Shown: piece by piece, positions 8,887 to 20,540 of the stretch | How positions within the stretch are numbered: the stretch's first letter is position 1 | How the letters are laid out: each line of letters opens with the position of its first letter | Assembly (NCBI RefSeq): GCF_000583875.1 | Contig: NZ_CP006571.1 | Span: forward strand, 287,398-351,397 | Length of the DNA: 64,000 bases | Direction of reading: 5' to 3' | Source: Chlamydia avium 10DC88 | Lineage (GTDB): Bacteria > Chlamydiota > Chlamydiia > Chlamydiales > Chlamydiaceae | The notes under the pieces: model-generated | Databases searched by the model: none | Told to the model about the DNA's origin: nothing | What the model saw: only the letters and a program-made list of their open reading frames with translations | Translations under genes and position numbers: made by a program

Positions 8887-10635
8887 TTATTTCTCTTTTT
8901 TCTTTTTATCTGAACAAACTAAGTCGTCTTCGGAAATTAAGCTATCTACATCTACATGATCATTATCATGATTTTCATCGGCTAGATATTCTTTAACAGA
9001 AAGAGAAACTTTTTTATGGTCAGGATCTAATTTAATTACCTTAGCAGAAACAGTTTCACCAATAGAAAGGATATCTTCAATTTTCGCAAATGGTTTTTCA
9101 GAGAGCTCAGAAACATGAATCAGCCCTTCTATACCATTTTGTAATTCTACAAATGCTCCAAATGCTGTAATCTTAGTAACTACTCCAGAGATCACACTTC
9201 CTGTTGGGAACATGGCTTCAATTTCATTCCATGGATTTGAACTTAATTGTTTAACACCCAAGGTAATTTTTTTGCTTTCCTTATCTACAGAAAGAATGAC
9301 AGCTTCAACAGTACTGCCTTTTTTAAATAATTCTGATGGATGAGATACTTTTTTTATCCAACTCATATCAGAAATGTGGATCAACCCCTCAATACCTGGT
9401 TCAAGTTCAACAAAAGCACCATAGTTAGTCAGATTTTTAATTTCAGCATGTACATGAAGACCAATAGGATACTTTTCTTCAATGTTATCCCAAGGATTAT
9501 GTTCTGTTTGTTTCAAACCTAATGAAATCTTTCCTTCTTCTTTTTGAATAGAAAGAACAATTGCTTCAACTTCATCGCCTTTATTTACAACTTCACTGGG
9601 GTCAACAACATTTTTCACCCAAGACATTTCAGATACGTGAATTAACCCTTCAATGCCTTCTTCAATTTCAATAAAAGCACCATATGGAAGTAATTTAACA
9701 ATTTTACCAACAACACGCTTTCCTGGAGGGTATTTTTTCTCAATATCTTCCCAAGGATTATGTTCTTTTTGTTTTAAACCTAAAGCAACACGCCCTTTTT
9801 CCTTATCAACACTGAGGATAATTACCTCTAATTCTTGATTCATTTCCACCATTTCAGAAGGATGGCGTATACGTTTCCAGGTCATATCTGTAATATGAAG
9901 AAGACCATCAATGCCATCAAGATCCAGGAAAACTCCAAAGTCTGTAATATTTTTAACGATACCTTTACGATATTCTCCAATAGTAATTTGTTCGATAAGT
10001 TCAGCTTTCTTGGAAATACGTTCTGCCTCAAGTAATTCTCTTCTAGAAACAACAACGTTTCTTCTTTCAACATTAATTTTTAAAATTTTAAATTCACAGA
10101 CCTTGCCAACGTAGTCATCTAAATTTTTTATTTTCTTGTTGTCAATTTGAGAGCCTGGTAAGAAAGCTTCCATCCCAATATCAACAATCAGTCCGCCTTT
10201 GACTTTGCGTATAATTTGTCCTTTAACAATAGATCCTTCTTCGCAATTAGCTAAAATATATTCCCATTGGCGTTGACGAGTAGCTTTTTCCCTAGATAAA
10301 ACAACTTTACCCTCTTCATCTTCTGTTTGATCTAAATAGACCTCAACTTCAGCACCAATAGCCAAACCTTCAGAAGAATCAATAAATTCTGACATTGGAA
10401 TAGCACCTTCAGATTTCAATCCCACGTCAACGACAACAAAGTCTTTATTAATATCAACTACAGTACCTTTTAGGATGGCGCCGGGCTGTACTTCACTGGT
10501 AGGTTCCTCGTTGCTTGAACTAATTCCATGAGTTGAATAGAGAAGATTTCTAAATTCATCCATGTCTTCTGAGAGGCAGTCTATGTTATCAAGAATTTTT
10601 TTAGATCCCCAAGTGTATTCGGATTGTTTTGGCAT
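8887..10635 (-). CDS. rpsA: 30S ribosomal protein S1
   Basis: 582 aa. S1 delivers mRNA to the 30S platform. Six S1/OB-fold repeats are visible: [100 protein letters not shown] and [20 protein letters not shown], with an acidic tail ending in a Lys-rich stretch. This is the full six-domain form, as in proteobacteria. A good Shine-Dalgarno (AGGAGA) precedes the ATG. The gene has its own candidate promoter and is followed by a hairpin. Confidence 0.97.
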   Translation of the reverse strand: MPKQSEYTWGSKKILDNIDCLSEDMDEFRNLLYSTHGISSSNEEPTSEVQPGAILKGTVVDINKDFVVVDVGLKSEGAIPMSEFIDSSEGLAIGAEVEVYLDQTEDEEGKVVLSREKATRQRQWEYILANCEEGSIVKGQIIRKVKGGLIVDIGMEAFLPGSQIDNKKIKNLDDYVGKVCEFKILKINVERRNVVVSRRELLEAERISKKAELIEQITIGEYRKGIVKNITDFGVFLDLDGIDGLLHITDMTWKRIRHPSEMVEMNQELEVIILSVDKEKGRVALGLKQKEHNPWEDIEKKYPPGKRVVGKIVKLLPYGAFIEIEEGIEGLIHVSEMSWVKNVVDPSEVVNKGDEVEAIVLSIQKEEGKISLGLKQTEHNPWDNIEEKYPIGLHVHAEIKNLTNYGAFVELEPGIEGLIHISDMSWIKKVSHPSELFKKGSTVEAVILSVDKESKKITLGVKQLSSNPWNEIEAMFPTGSVISGVVTKITAFGAFVELQNGIEGLIHVSELSEKPFAKIEDILSIGETVSAKVIKLDPDHKKVSLSVKEYLADENHDNDHVDVDSLISEDDLVCSDKKKKEK

Positions 10636-10675
10636 TTAATGTTGTTCTCCTAAAAAATACAAAGTCAAAAAAGAT

Positions 10676-10704
10676 AGTGTAAATATAAACCTTAAAAAAG
10701 GCAA
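10676..10704 (-). promoter_or_regulatory. Candidate sigma66 promoter for rpsA
   Basis: On the minus strand TTGCCT (10699-10704) and TACACT (10676-10681) are 17 bases apart, giving a leader of roughly 34 bases before the rpsA ATG at 10635. Spacing and position are both what is expected. Confidence 0.5.
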
Positions 10705-10801
10705 GACATCCCTTGCTGAGTATTTTTATCTAATTTGTTGATTAAAAATTTTTTATTTGTTTTAGATTTTGTTTTGAAAATGTTCAGTTGAGTGTCAATA
10801 G

Positions 10802-11737
10802 ATGATTCATTCTAGAGTAATTATTATTGGATCTGGTCCTGCGGGTTATACCGCCGCAATTTATGCCTCAAGAGCGCTTTTGTCTCCTATTTTATTTGAG
10901 GGTTTTTTTTCTGGAATTGCTGGGGGGCAGTTAATGTCGACCACAGATGTTGAAAATTTTCCTGGATTTCCTGAAGGAATTTTAGGACAACAGTTGATGG
11001 AAAATATGAAAAAGCAAGCAGAGAGATTTGGGACACAGATTCTTTCAAAGGACGTAACGGCTGTGGACTTTAGCAAGCTTCCTTTTGTTATTATGTCGAA
11101 TTCAGAACAATATACTTGTGATGCTTGTATTATAGCTACGGGGGCATCTGCAAAACGTTTGGATATTCCTGGGGCTGGAGACAATGAGTTTTGGCAGAAA
11201 GGGGTTACAGCATGCGCCGTTTGTGATGGAGCATCTCCTATTTTTAAGGATAAAGATCTGTATGTTATTGGAGGAGGAGATTCTGCTTTAGAAGAAGCTA
11301 TATTTTTGACTCGATATGGGAAACGGGTCTTTGTTGTTCACAGGAGAGACACATTACGAGCATCTAAAGTTATGATTAAGAAAGCTGAGGAAAACGATAA
11401 AATTACTTTCTTGTGGAATAGTGAATTAGTCAAAATTTCAGGAGATAGTGTTGTTCGTTCTGTGGATATTTTGAATAATGTTTCCAATGATATTTTTACT
11501 AGAGAAGCTGGGGGAGTTTTTTTTGCTATTGGTCATAAACCTAACACCGATTTTCTAGGGGGACAACTTTCTCTAGATAGTCATGGATATATCATTACTG
11601 AGTGTGGTACATCTAAAACTTCAATACCAGGTGTTTTTGCAGCAGGAGATGTTCAGGATAAATATTATAGGCAAGCAATCACAGCTGCTGGAAGTGGATG
11701 TATGGCTGCATTAGAGGCTGAAAGATTTTTAAGTTAA
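10802..11737 (+). CDS. trxB: Thioredoxin reductase
   Basis: 311 aa flavoprotein that reduces thioredoxin with NADPH. FAD-binding [16 protein letters not shown] is at residues 10-25, the redox-active CAVC at 138-141, the NADPH-binding [10 protein letters not shown] around 157, and the second FAD motif [16 protein letters not shown] near the C-terminus. The frame contains two runs of eight T that are correct as called. Divergent from rpsA; its last four bases overlap the end of acpS. Confidence 0.96.
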   Translation: MIHSRVIIIGSGPAGYTAAIYASRALLSPILFEGFFSGIAGGQLMSTTDVENFPGFPEGILGQQLMENMKKQAERFGTQILSKDVTAVDFSKLPFVIMSNSEQYTCDACIIATGASAKRLDIPGAGDNEFWQKGVTACAVCDGASPIFKDKDLYVIGGGDSALEEAIFLTRYGKRVFVVHRRDTLRASKVMIKKAEENDKITFLWNSELVKISGDSVVRSVDILNNVSNDIFTREAGGVFFAIGHKPNTDFLGGQLSLDSHGYIITECGTSKTSIPGVFAAGDVQDKYYRQAITAAGSGCMAALEAERFLS

Positions 11738-12099
11738 AATATAATGGCTACTGCGGTTGCATACTCACGACTATGACTGATTGATAGGGATACCTGAGAA
11801 ATATTGAGTTCTTTGTAAATTCGAGGGGATAAAAGTACTTTAGGCTGATGTCCACTTAACTTGCAAATTTCTATATCTTTCCACGAAACTAATTTGCCTA
11901 TGCCTGTTCCTAATGCTTTAGCTACTGCCTCTTTTCCTGCAAATCTTGCAGCAAAAGAGGGGTAGGGATAAGCAAGCTTCAAACAATATTTTTGTTCTTC
12001 TTTAGTAAATATTCTGTTCAGTATTCTTTTGCCATAAGTTTCTATTGCTTTTTGAATACGGGAAATTTCAATGATGTCTGTTCCAACATACATTTGCAT
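11734..12099 (-). CDS. acpS: Holo-[acyl-carrier-protein] synthase
   Basis: 121 aa. It transfers 4'-phosphopantetheine from CoA to the serine of [17 protein letters not shown] at the N-terminus and [20 protein letters not shown] in the middle are the AcpS signatures (magnesium-binding Asp and Glu). The start could be Met1 or Met3 (MYVGTDI). Probably cotranscribed with the small membrane-protein gene just upstream (6-base gap). Its substrate ACP is encoded at 32.8 kb in this window. Confidence 0.94.
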   Translation of the reverse strand: MQMYVGTDIIEISRIQKAIETYGKRILNRIFTKEEQKYCLKLAYPYPSFAARFAGKEAVAKALGTGIGKLVSWKDIEICKLSGHQPKVLLSPRIYKELNISQVSLSISHSREYATAVAIIF

Positions 12100-12105
12100 A
12101 GTACT

Positions 12106-12552
12106 TTATAAGTTGGTTGATAAGGCATTTGGATGTTTTGAAAAATATGTTGTAGCAGCTTTTATTAAGGAATATCCAATAGTTGATCGAATAAAAAATA
12201 AAATAGCTGGATTATTTATAAAGTTGCGTATTAATAAAGCCATTAACATCATAGATAAAAGAATAAATATTCGTTTAGAAAGAAAAGATTTTTTAATGTA
12301 ATTTTTTGTTGATATGTTGTTTGAAGTTAATTGATGAGCTAATTCTCTTTGATAAGATACGGATTTTGATAGTACGTAACGATACTTTAATGATGCAATA
12401 ATCCATGCTCCCATAGCTAATAAGAAAAAAAGTCGAAAAGAGAAAACAGGATCATATACGATACGTGAGGCTTTTAGAAGCAATTTAACTCCTGCAAATA
12501 ACCAAAGAATTCCAGGAAGATAAATAAGTAAATTATGTTGGTTAGTATTCAT
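12106..12552 (-). CDS. Hypothetical membrane protein (CT101-like)
   Basis: 148 aa with four hydrophobic segments in two pairs: about residues 8-25 and 38-55, then 92-107 and 117-135, separated by a polar basic stretch. The position next to acpS matches C. trachomatis CT101, which has been listed among inclusion-membrane proteins; paired hydrophobic segments fit that idea, but the loops are short and no enzyme motif is visible. Function unknown. Confidence 0.75.
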   Translation of the reverse strand: MNTNQHNLLIYLPGILWLFAGVKLLLKASRIVYDPVFSFRLFFLLAMGAWIIASLKYRYVLSKSVSYQRELAHQLTSNNISTKNYIKKSFLSKRIFILLSMMLMALLIRNFINNPAILFFIRSTIGYSLIKAATTYFSKHPNALSTNL

Positions 12553-12636
12553 CTATCTATTTGAATTTATGAAACTTTTTAAAAAAAAAGCTATTGTATA
12601 TAAAGTATGATTTTTTTTCTATTTTGGACTGGAATA

Positions 12637-13566
12637 ATGCAAGTTGTTTTGTCAGTAATTCATTGGAATTATTCAAAATTTTTATGGCATTCTGAGGCAT
12701 ATTCTCTGCGTATTTCTTGGTACGGTCTATGTTTCTCTTTAGGTATATTACTTTCTTCTGTTGCAGCCATTTATTTGGCCTCATCTTGTTATTCTGAAAG
12801 CGATCGATGTATGTTTTCTAAACAACAGTTGAGAGATGCTTTAGAGAATTTTGCTTTGTATTCTCTTCTATTTATTATTCCAGGAGCACGTATAGCTTAT
12901 GTTTTGTTTTATGGCGGTCATTTTTATTTTCAACATCCTATAGAAATATTGAAGATTTGGAATGGGGGATTGTCAAGCCATGGAGGTATAGTTGGATTGC
13001 TTCTTTGGGCAATGATTTATTCAAAAAAATATAAAAAGAAAATACATACTCTAACTTTTTTATTTATTTGTGATTTAGGTGCTGCTGTTTTTGGTATCTT
13101 AGCTTTTCTTATTCGTATTGGAAATTTTATGAACCAAGAAATTGTGGGAATACCTACTGATTTACCTTGGGGAGTCATTTTTTCTTCTCTTTCTCACGGT
13201 ACATCTGGAATCCCTTTGCATCCAGTACAGCTTTATGAAGGAGTAAGTTATTTATTACTTTCGTCACTTTTATTTTTTGCAACTTACAAACGGTATCTTA
13301 TCCTAGGATCAGGATATGCAGCATCTCTGTCTTTAATTGGTATTGCTGTTATACGTTTTTTTGCTGAGTTTTTCAAAAGTCCTCAGGGGGTCGTAGTAAG
13401 TGCAGATAGTTTACTCTCAATGGGACAAATCTTATCCCTCCCCATGTTTATCTTGGGTTTATCTCTAGGTATTTGTTGTTTTATTAGAAGTAAAAAAATA
13501 TCTCTTCACTTTCTGAAAAGTAATAAGTTCATAGGCAAGGTATTTAAGAATCTCTGTGGGAGATAA
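12637..13566 (+). CDS. lgt: Prolipoprotein diacylglyceryl transferase
   Basis: 309 aa from the preferred ATG at 12637; an upstream in-frame ATG at 12607 would add ten hydrophobic residues. Lgt transfers diacylglycerol from phosphatidylglycerol to the lipobox Cys of prelipoproteins in the inner membrane. Several transmembrane segments are seen, with the conserved FIIPGARIAYV region, WNGGLSSHGGIVG and the signature RIGNFMNQEIVG. HPVQLYEG is another family block. Followed 53 bases later by yidC, as in C. trachomatis. Confidence 0.93.
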   Translation: MQVVLSVIHWNYSKFLWHSEAYSLRISWYGLCFSLGILLSSVAAIYLASSCYSESDRCMFSKQQLRDALENFALYSLLFIIPGARIAYVLFYGGHFYFQHPIEILKIWNGGLSSHGGIVGLLLWAMIYSKKYKKKIHTLTFLFICDLGAAVFGILAFLIRIGNFMNQEIVGIPTDLPWGVIFSSLSHGTSGIPLHPVQLYEGVSYLLLSSLLFFATYKRYLILGSGYAASLSLIGIAVIRFFAEFFKSPQGVVVSADSLLSMGQILSLPMFILGLSLGICCFIRSKKISLHFLKSNKFIGKVFKNLCGR

Positions 13567-13619
13567 ATAGATATTATGTTACTTTAGCTTTTTAGTTTTA
13601 ATTTTTTGAGTTTACTTCA

Positions 13620-15989
13620 ATGAATAAACGTTCGCTATTGTTTGTGTCTTTAGTTAGCATGACTTTTATAGGGTGCCAAATCTTTTTTGGTTATAAGGAT
13701 TTCCGTAGCTACAAAGCTTTATCCAAAGAACAAAAGGCAATTTCGCAAGAAGTTCTTTCTATTGCACAGTCAGTAGGTTTAAGTGTTGCTCCTTGGTCTA
13801 TATCTCCTGAAGAAAGCCAAAAAAATCATTATGCAGTGCGAATAGGAGAACACCTACTTCTTCTTAACCGAGGGCCGTCGAATAGATCCGTATATGCTTC
13901 TGAAACACAGTGGCATTTTGTTGATGAAACTATTGCTTTTGATGATCTTCGTGTTGCTTTGTACGCTGAGACTGAAGAATCTAAAATTTCTACAAATGTA
14001 AGCAGAGTATTTTTACCTGTAACTAGTGAACGTTTGCCTGTTTTAGTAGTTGAGTTTCGTAATAATCAGGAACCTATAGTTTTTATCGGACAATATTCTC
14101 AAGACCAAGGTAAAATTTATAATAAGAATAGTCCGATCTACGGAACATCACTAGTATTTTGGAGATCGGGGAATGAATATCTTCCTCTAGGTATTTATGA
14201 TTCTCGCACGGAAAAATTAGAATCTTTAGATTTGCCAATAACTCGAGCTGCTATTTTTACAGATTCTCGTAATGTAGATGCATTGAGTGGAGACCAATAT
14301 TTTGTATTGTCTAATGATTACATTCAGTTAGTTGTTTCTCGTGAGAGTGGTTCTATCGAAGGGATTAATCTCCCTTTTGCTTCGAAAGATAATAAAAGTA
14401 TTGTTAATGAAATTGGTTTTGACCGCGATTTGGTTTCTCAGGATCCTGCAGAATCTTCTTTTCCTGGGTTTCCTGCTTTAGGAGCAAATAACCATGAAGT
14501 AGTGAATGAAGTAGGAGGATATTATCCGTTATTGCGTAGAGGAATACTTTCTGATCCTAAAAAGAGAACTCCAGATTGCTATCATGCTTTAAATCTTGTC
14601 TCAGGTAGAGAGTTAACAAGTCCTTTAGCTTCTGGATTTCGTGTAATTAATTTTAATCACACTACGTTAGAACTAGAAAGTTTAGATAGTTTAGTTAGAA
14701 AAAAGTATAAACTATTTAACAATCAACCATATGCATTTGAACTTGAAGTTTCATTAGACCGTGCTATCGAAGATGTATGGGTAACCTCAGGGATTCCTGA
14801 AGTAGAGATTATGTCTAGTGCATTTACTCCTACAATTAAATATCGTGTTGTTAAGAAAGATAAAGGACAGTTAGATAAGGTAAAACTTCCTAAGCCTAAA
14901 AATCCTTTAACAATACGAAGCGGGGTATACCCTCAATGGATTATTAATTCTAATGGGTATTTTGGTATTATTTTATCGCCATTGACAGATATTCCGGCAG
15001 GATATGCTTCTGCCTATGTTCCGGGTAACATAGTTCCTACGCGTTTGTCTCTGCTTTCTCCAAAAAATCAGGCTTATCCTGTTTCTAAGTATCCGGGTTA
15101 TGAGACACTGCTTCCTTTACCTAAAGAAATAGGGTTTCATCGTTTCTTAGTATATGCTGGACCTCTTGCAGAGTCTACTTTAAGTGCTTTAGATCAGGCA
15201 TATACAAACACTAGAGGGGACAGTCCTAACTATTTAGAGTGCATTACTTTCCGTGGTTTATTTGCTTTTATTACGGAGCCTTTTGCTGCGCTGCTTTTCA
15301 TCATTATGAAGTTTTTCAGAATGATTACTGGGTCATGGGGAATTTCTATTATTTTACTTACCGTATTTCTGAAATTATTGCTGTACCCTTTGAATGCTTG
15401 GTCAATACGTTCTATGAGACGTATGCAAAAACTTTCTCCATATATCCAGGAGATCCAAAAGAAGTATAAGAAAGAGCCTAAGCGTGCTCAAATGGAAATC
15501 ATGTCTTTGTATAAAACAAACAAAGTCAATCCTATTACGGGATGTGTTCCTCTGTTAATTCAGTTACCTTTTCTTATAGCGATGTTTGATTTACTTAAAT
15601 CATCATTCTTACTTCGTGGAGCAACATTCATTCCTGGGTGGATAGATAATTTAACAGCTCCAGATATATTATTCTCTTGGAAGACACCAATATGGTTTTT
15701 CGGAAATGAATTTCATCTTCTGCCTATACTATTGGGAATTGTAATGTTTGCTCAACAGAAAGTCTCTGTAAGCAAGAAAGGACCTATGACAGATCAGCAA
15801 CGACAACAAGCAGCTATGGGAACTATGATGGCTGTTTTGTTTACCCTGATGTTTTATAATTTCCCTTCGGGATTAAATATTTATTGGCTTTCTTCTATGT
15901 TGCTTGGAATAGTTCAACAGTGGGTTACTAATAGAATTTTAGATAGTAAGCATCTTAAAAATGAAGTCTCTGTTAATAAGAAAAAATAA
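13620..15989 (+). CDS. yidC: Membrane protein insertase YidC (large chlamydial form)
   Basis: 789 aa. YidC inserts and folds inner-membrane proteins alone or with SecYEG. An N-terminal hydrophobic segment (about 5-22) is followed by a very large periplasmic domain, then the conserved insertase core from about 540 with [20 protein letters not shown], the basic cytosolic hairpin, [16 protein letters not shown] and the final [16 protein letters not shown]. The protein is longer than the E. coli one owing to the periplasmic part. The N-terminus contains FIGC at about residue 19, a poor lipobox match. The tail is Lys-rich, as expected for ribosome contact. Confidence 0.95.
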   Translation: MNKRSLLFVSLVSMTFIGCQIFFGYKDFRSYKALSKEQKAISQEVLSIAQSVGLSVAPWSISPEESQKNHYAVRIGEHLLLLNRGPSNRSVYASETQWHFVDETIAFDDLRVALYAETEESKISTNVSRVFLPVTSERLPVLVVEFRNNQEPIVFIGQYSQDQGKIYNKNSPIYGTSLVFWRSGNEYLPLGIYDSRTEKLESLDLPITRAAIFTDSRNVDALSGDQYFVLSNDYIQLVVSRESGSIEGINLPFASKDNKSIVNEIGFDRDLVSQDPAESSFPGFPALGANNHEVVNEVGGYYPLLRRGILSDPKKRTPDCYHALNLVSGRELTSPLASGFRVINFNHTTLELESLDSLVRKKYKLFNNQPYAFELEVSLDRAIEDVWVTSGIPEVEIMSSAFTPTIKYRVVKKDKGQLDKVKLPKPKNPLTIRSGVYPQWIINSNGYFGIILSPLTDIPAGYASAYVPGNIVPTRLSLLSPKNQAYPVSKYPGYETLLPLPKEIGFHRFLVYAGPLAESTLSALDQAYTNTRGDSPNYLECITFRGLFAFITEPFAALLFIIMKFFRMITGSWGISIILLTVFLKLLLYPLNAWSIRSMRRMQKLSPYIQEIQKKYKKEPKRAQMEIMSLYKTNKVNPITGCVPLLIQLPFLIAMFDLLKSSFLLRGATFIPGWIDNLTAPDILFSWKTPIWFFGNEFHLLPILLGIVMFAQQKVSVSKKGPMTDQQRQQAAMGTMMAVLFTLMFYNFPSGLNIYWLSSMLLGIVQQWVTNRILDSKHLKNEVSVNKKK

Positions 15990-16058
15990 AGATAATTAAA
16001 AACAAAGATTTTTTATTTAATATGGGATATATAAAAACTATTTGGATGAGATAGTTTT

Positions 16059-17441
16059 ATGCGAGCGTGGGAAGACTTTCTTCTGCTACAAGAAAAAGAA
16101 ATTGGAGCGGGTACTGTAGACAAATGGTTAAGGTCATTAAAAGTCCTATGTTTTGACGCATGCAATCTCTATCTTGAGGCTAAGGATTCTTTTCAGGTAA
16201 CTTGGTTTGAGGAGCACATACGGCCTAAGGTAAAGGCTCATTTGGTGAATAACAACGGAAAATTGATCCGGGTTCACATTACCTCACTAGATAAGACTAC
16301 TTCCCTATATGGAGAAAAACAGATTCAATATGAGAAGACATCTTGTTTTTCTATGCAGTACGGGAATGTTAATCCTACTATGTCATTTTCTAATTTTCTA
16401 GTGACTTCTGAAAACGACCTACCTTTCCGTATTTTCCAAGAGTTCACTAAGCCTTCTGAAGGCACCGTGAGTTTTCCTTTTAATCCTATATATTTATTTG
16501 GTCCTGAAGGATCAGGAAAGACACATTTAATGCAGGCTGCAGTGAGTGCTCTTAAAGAGTCTGGAGGAAAGATCTTATATGTAGCTTCAGATTTATTTAC
16601 AGAGCATTTGGTTTCAGCTATACGGTCTGGAGAAATGCAACGTTTCCGTTCCTTTTATCGTAGTGTTGATGCTTTATTTATAGAAGACATTGAAGTTTTT
16701 TCTGGTAAGTCAGCTACGCAAGAGGAGTTTTTCCATACTTTTAATTCTTTGCATACAGAAGGCAAACTTATTGTGCTTTCTTCTTCATGTGCTCCTGGGG
16801 ATTTGAAATCTGTAGAGGAACGCTTAATTAGTCGGTTTGAGTGGGGAGTAGTTGTACCTATCCATCCTCTTGCTAAGGAAGGATTGCATAATTTTTTAAT
16901 GAGACAATCTGAGCAATTGAATCTTCGTATAGAAAGTACGGCACTAGATTTTTTAATTTGTGCATTATCTTCTAATGTCAAAACATTGTTGCATGCAATA
17001 AATTTGCTATCTAAGCGTGTTGCTTATAAGAAGATTTCTCAGCAATTGCTGTATGAAACGGATATACAGTCACTCTTACGTGATGTTTTAGATGCTGCTG
17101 AGAGTGTTCGATTAACTCCTTTAGGAATTGTTCGTGCTGTTGCTCAATATTATGGAGTATCTCCAGAAAGTATTTTGGGGAGATCTCAATCTAGAGAGTA
17201 TGTTGTTCCTAGGCAAGTAGCTATGTACCTATGTCGACAGAAATTGTCTTTGTCTTATGTGCGTATAGGTAATGTATTTTCCCGAGATCATTCTACGGTC
17301 ATTTCTTCTATACGTACGGTCTCTCAAAAAATAGAGGAGGGAGGCCTCGACATCAGTATTGCTACTAAAGATCTTATGAAAACTTTAAGTTCAGCATATA
17401 AAAGTCTGGAGTTTTTCCCTGAAGAAGAGATTCTATGCTGA
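16059..17441 (+). CDS. dnaA: Chromosomal replication initiator DnaA (one of the chlamydial copies)
   Basis: 460 aa. AAA+ initiator ATPase. N-terminal domain I up to about 85, a short linker, Walker A GPEGSGKTH around 150, Walker B ALFIEDIEVF around 205, and the C-terminal DNA-binding domain with RDHSTVISSIRTV (canonical DHSTV). Chlamydiae carry two dnaA genes; this is the one beside yidC, CT250-like by context. I see no cluster of DnaA boxes beside it, so its position does not mark oriC. Confidence 0.95.
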   Translation: MRAWEDFLLLQEKEIGAGTVDKWLRSLKVLCFDACNLYLEAKDSFQVTWFEEHIRPKVKAHLVNNNGKLIRVHITSLDKTTSLYGEKQIQYEKTSCFSMQYGNVNPTMSFSNFLVTSENDLPFRIFQEFTKPSEGTVSFPFNPIYLFGPEGSGKTHLMQAAVSALKESGGKILYVASDLFTEHLVSAIRSGEMQRFRSFYRSVDALFIEDIEVFSGKSATQEEFFHTFNSLHTEGKLIVLSSSCAPGDLKSVEERLISRFEWGVVVPIHPLAKEGLHNFLMRQSEQLNLRIESTALDFLICALSSNVKTLLHAINLLSKRVAYKKISQQLLYETDIQSLLRDVLDAAESVRLTPLGIVRAVAQYYGVSPESILGRSQSREYVVPRQVAMYLCRQKLSLSYVRIGNVFSRDHSTVISSIRTVSQKIEEGGLDISIATKDLMKTLSSAYKSLEFFPEEEILC

Positions 17442-17450
17442 AATCAAGAT

Positions 17451-17888
17451 TTAATTATTATTCCTTCCTTCTTGCGTTTCGATTAACTTACAAGAAGTCC
17501 ATGCCAGACACATTAGAATTCCTATGGCCATAAGGACTTCCAAAATTACTGCAACTATAAGCGCTGGGTGGCAGAGACTCCCGACTACTAATAATAATGT
17601 TGCTGTAGCAGCATGTATTAAACAGGATAGTAATAAGAAGATACCGTATCCGAATAAGAGAGCCGTAGTTTTTTTTGATGTAGGTAGAGAAGATGTGCGC
17701 GAAGATCGAGTTATTGTGCACCTAGGTCTATCAGGACGAGAAGAACCCCTGTTAATATCTTGTAACGTAAAAACATTTTTATTGGAGCGATGGGCAAAAG
17801 CCCCAAACTCATGAGGAGCAACCATAGCATTCTCTAAACAAAAAAACAAAATTATTGATAGTAAATATATTTTTGTCAATTTTTTCAT
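17451..17888 (-). CDS. Putative inclusion membrane protein (CT249-like)
   Basis: 145 aa. A first hydrophobic stretch (residues 8-22) resembles a signal or could be an over-extended start: Met22 is an alternative. A polar Arg/Ser-rich middle leads to the bilobed hydrophobic pair at about 75-101 and 107-132 with a short loop (SLCHP), the hallmark of chlamydial Inc proteins. A short polar tail ends the protein. Its place between dnaA and glgP matches C. trachomatis CT249, a reported Inc. Function unknown. Confidence 0.75.
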   Translation of the reverse strand: MKKLTKIYLLSIILFFCLENAMVAPHEFGAFAHRSNKNVFTLQDINRGSSRPDRPRCTITRSSRTSSLPTSKKTTALLFGYGIFLLLSCLIHAATATLLLVVGSLCHPALIVAVILEVLMAIGILMCLAWTSCKLIETQEGRNNN

Positions 17889-18044
17889 TTGAAAGTGTCT
17901 CTGACATATTTATTCAACTAGTCTATTTATAATATTCTAATTTCAGAAGATGGCTTGCGTGTTATTTTTCTAATTTCTTTATTTTTTTCTAATTTTTTCT
18001 TATTAGTTTGAAAAGATTTCTTAATATTTGGATGAATTGCGTAC

Positions 18045-20489
18045 ATGGGCTTCAATAAAAGTTTAGTAAACATAGAGACTATGCGTCAGTCTATTTTAGA
18101 TCGTTTGTACCTTGGAGTGGTTCAGTCTCCAGAGTCTGCCTCTATGAGAGATATATTTATGGCTGTAGCACAGACTGTCATGGAGTGGTTAGCTAAAGGA
18201 TGGTTAAAAACTCAAAATACTTATTATGAGAAAGACGTTAAACGTGTCTACTATATTTCTATGGAGTTTCTACTTGGAAGAAGCTTGAAAAGCCAGCTTC
18301 TAAATTTAGGAATACTAGACATAGTTAGAGAAGCTGTAGCTAGTCTGAATTACGATTTCGATAGTTTAGTTGAAATGGAAGCTGATGCGGGTTTAGGTAA
18401 TGGAGGATTAGGACGTCTTGCTGCATGTTATCTTGATTCCATGGCAACATTAGGAATTCCTGCTTATGGTTATGGAATTCGTTATGATTATGGTATTTTT
18501 GATCAAAAAATTATTAATGGTTATCAGGTAGAATCACCAGATGAATGGTTGCGTTACGGAAATCCTTGGGAAATATGTCGAGGAGAATATCTCTATCCAG
18601 TGCACTTTTATGGCAGAGTGATTCATTACACTGATGCTAGGGGTAAAGAAATTGCTGAGTTAACAGATACGCAGGAAGTTCTTGCCATGGCTTATGATGT
18701 ACCTATTCCAGGTTATGGAAACGATACAGTAAATACTTTGCGTTTGTGGCAGGCACAATCACCTCATGGGTTTCAATTTAATTATTTTAACCACGGGAAC
18801 TATATTCGAGCGATAGAAGATATTGCCTTAGTAGAAAATATTTCTCGAGTTTTGTATCCCAATGATTCTATTTTTGAGGGCCAAGAATTACGATTAAAAC
18901 AGGAATATTTCTTAGTTTCAGCAACAATCCAAGATATTCTTCGTAGGTATACGAAAACTCGCATCTCTTTAGATCGTTTAGCAGACAGAGTTTCGGTGCA
19001 ATTAAATGATACTCATCCTGCATTAGGAATAGCAGAAATGATGCATATTCTGGTTGATAGAGAAGAGTTGCCTTGGGATAAGGCGTGGGATATGACCACA
19101 AAGATATTCAATTATACAAATCATACTATATTACCAGAAGCTCTAGAACGTTGGTCTATAGACTTGTTTTCTAAATTATTGCCTAGACATTTAGAAATTA
19201 TTTATGAAATTAATTCACGTTGGCTAGATAAAGTTTCTCAACGATTCCCCGGAGACAATGATAAGCGACGCGCATTATCAATTATTGAGGAAGGGTGTGA
19301 GAAACATATTAACATGGCAAATCTTGCTGTTATAGGTTCTGCAAAAGTTAATGGTGTATCAGAATTTCATTCTCATTTGATTAAGACTACTTTATTTAAA
19401 GATTTCTTAGACTTTTTCCCTGATAAGTTTATTAATGTCACTAATGGAATCACTCCCAGACGTTGGCTAGCATTATGTAATCCTAGGTTAAATGCCTTAT
19501 TAGATCAGACAATAGGAAATAAACATCTTACTGATCTTTCAGAAATTCATAAGATTATCTCTTTTGCTGATGATGCAGGATTTAGAGAACAATGGAAAAA
19601 AATTAAACTCCAAAATAAGCAAGATTTTGTTGCGAGAGTAAAAAAGGATTTAGAAGTAATTATCGATCCATTGTCTATGTTTGATTTTCATGTGAAGCGT
19701 ATTCATGAATATAAGCGCCAGTTGATGAATATATTGCGTGTTATTTATCTTTATATTGATATTAAAGAAAACTCTTCTTCACTTATTTCTCCAACTACTG
19801 TGATTTTTTCTGGTAAAGCTGCTCCTGGATATGCTTTTGCAAAGTTAATTATTAAACTTATTAATAGTGTTGCTGAATGCATCAATCAGGATCCTAAAGT
19901 TAATGATCGATTAAAAGTTCTATTCTTACCAAATTATCGTGTGACTATGGCTGAGATGATTATGCCGGCTTCAGATATTTCTGAACAGATTTCCACAGCA
20001 GGCATGGAAGCTTCTGGAACAGGGAATATGAAATTTGCTTTAAATGGAGCTTTGACAATAGGCACGATGGATGGAGCGAATATAGAAATGCTTAAGTACA
20101 TTGGAAAAGAGAATATGTTCATTTTCGGTTTATTAGAAGAAGAAATAGCACAAATGCGAAGAGGATATTACCCTCAAAGTATTTGTGATAAAAATCCTAA
20201 AATAGGACACATTTTGCAGCTCTTAGATCAAGGCTTTTTTAATGCTTCAGATTCATCTCTTTTCAAACCTATTGTTCATAGATTATTACACGAGGGAGAT
20301 CCATTTTATGTACTTGCAGATCTAGAATCTTACATTAAAGCTCATGAGTCAGTAGCCTCTCTATACGTACAAGAAGATGAGTGGGTAAAAAAATCTATTT
20401 ATAATGTAGGAGGAATGGGATTCTTTTCTAGTGACAGAGCAATCGCCAATTATGCCAAAGATATTTGGAATATACCTTTTTCTAGTTAG
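18045..20489 (+). CDS. glgP: Glycogen phosphorylase
   Basis: 814 aa. It releases glucose-1-phosphate from alpha-1,4-glucan. The conserved early block [14 protein letters not shown], the glucan/active-site regions and the pyridoxal-phosphate lysine motif [20 protein letters not shown] are intact. Length is normal. Chlamydiae keep glycogen in the inclusion lumen, so this enzyme feeds developmental-cycle carbon. It converges on pdhC across a palindrome that can end transcription from both sides. Confidence 0.97.
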   Translation: MGFNKSLVNIETMRQSILDRLYLGVVQSPESASMRDIFMAVAQTVMEWLAKGWLKTQNTYYEKDVKRVYYISMEFLLGRSLKSQLLNLGILDIVREAVASLNYDFDSLVEMEADAGLGNGGLGRLAACYLDSMATLGIPAYGYGIRYDYGIFDQKIINGYQVESPDEWLRYGNPWEICRGEYLYPVHFYGRVIHYTDARGKEIAELTDTQEVLAMAYDVPIPGYGNDTVNTLRLWQAQSPHGFQFNYFNHGNYIRAIEDIALVENISRVLYPNDSIFEGQELRLKQEYFLVSATIQDILRRYTKTRISLDRLADRVSVQLNDTHPALGIAEMMHILVDREELPWDKAWDMTTKIFNYTNHTILPEALERWSIDLFSKLLPRHLEIIYEINSRWLDKVSQRFPGDNDKRRALSIIEEGCEKHINMANLAVIGSAKVNGVSEFHSHLIKTTLFKDFLDFFPDKFINVTNGITPRRWLALCNPRLNALLDQTIGNKHLTDLSEIHKIISFADDAGFREQWKKIKLQNKQDFVARVKKDLEVIIDPLSMFDFHVKRIHEYKRQLMNILRVIYLYIDIKENSSSLISPTTVIFSGKAAPGYAFAKLIIKLINSVAECINQDPKVNDRLKVLFLPNYRVTMAEMIMPASDISEQISTAGMEASGTGNMKFALNGALTIGTMDGANIEMLKYIGKENMFIFGLLEEEIAQMRRGYYPQSICDKNPKIGHILQLLDQGFFNASDSSLFKPIVHRLLHEGDPFYVLADLESYIKAHESVASLYVQEDEWVKKSIYNVGGMGFFSSDRAIANYAKDIWNIPFSS

Positions 20490-20503
20490 TTAAAGCTAGA
20501 GAC

Positions 20504-20529
20504 AAAGCGTTTCTCATGAGAAACGCTTT
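20504..20529. terminator. Bidirectional terminator between glgP and pdhC
   Basis: A perfect 26-base palindrome (13-base arms, starting AAAGCGTTTC) lies in the 51-base gap between the convergent stops of glgP and pdhC. It ends in TTT on both strands, though without a long U tract. Placement and perfect symmetry make a shared terminator the best reading. Confidence 0.75.
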
Positions 20530-20540
20530 ATGCTAACAGA

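Noticed and set aside
10701..10720. Inverted repeat GCAAG / CTTGC upstream of rpsA
   Set aside because: Five-base arms only, likely chance in a region already explained by a promoter.
15990..16058. oriC next to dnaA
   Set aside because: No group of DnaA-box-like 9-mers or GATC cluster is seen; the gap is only 69 bases.
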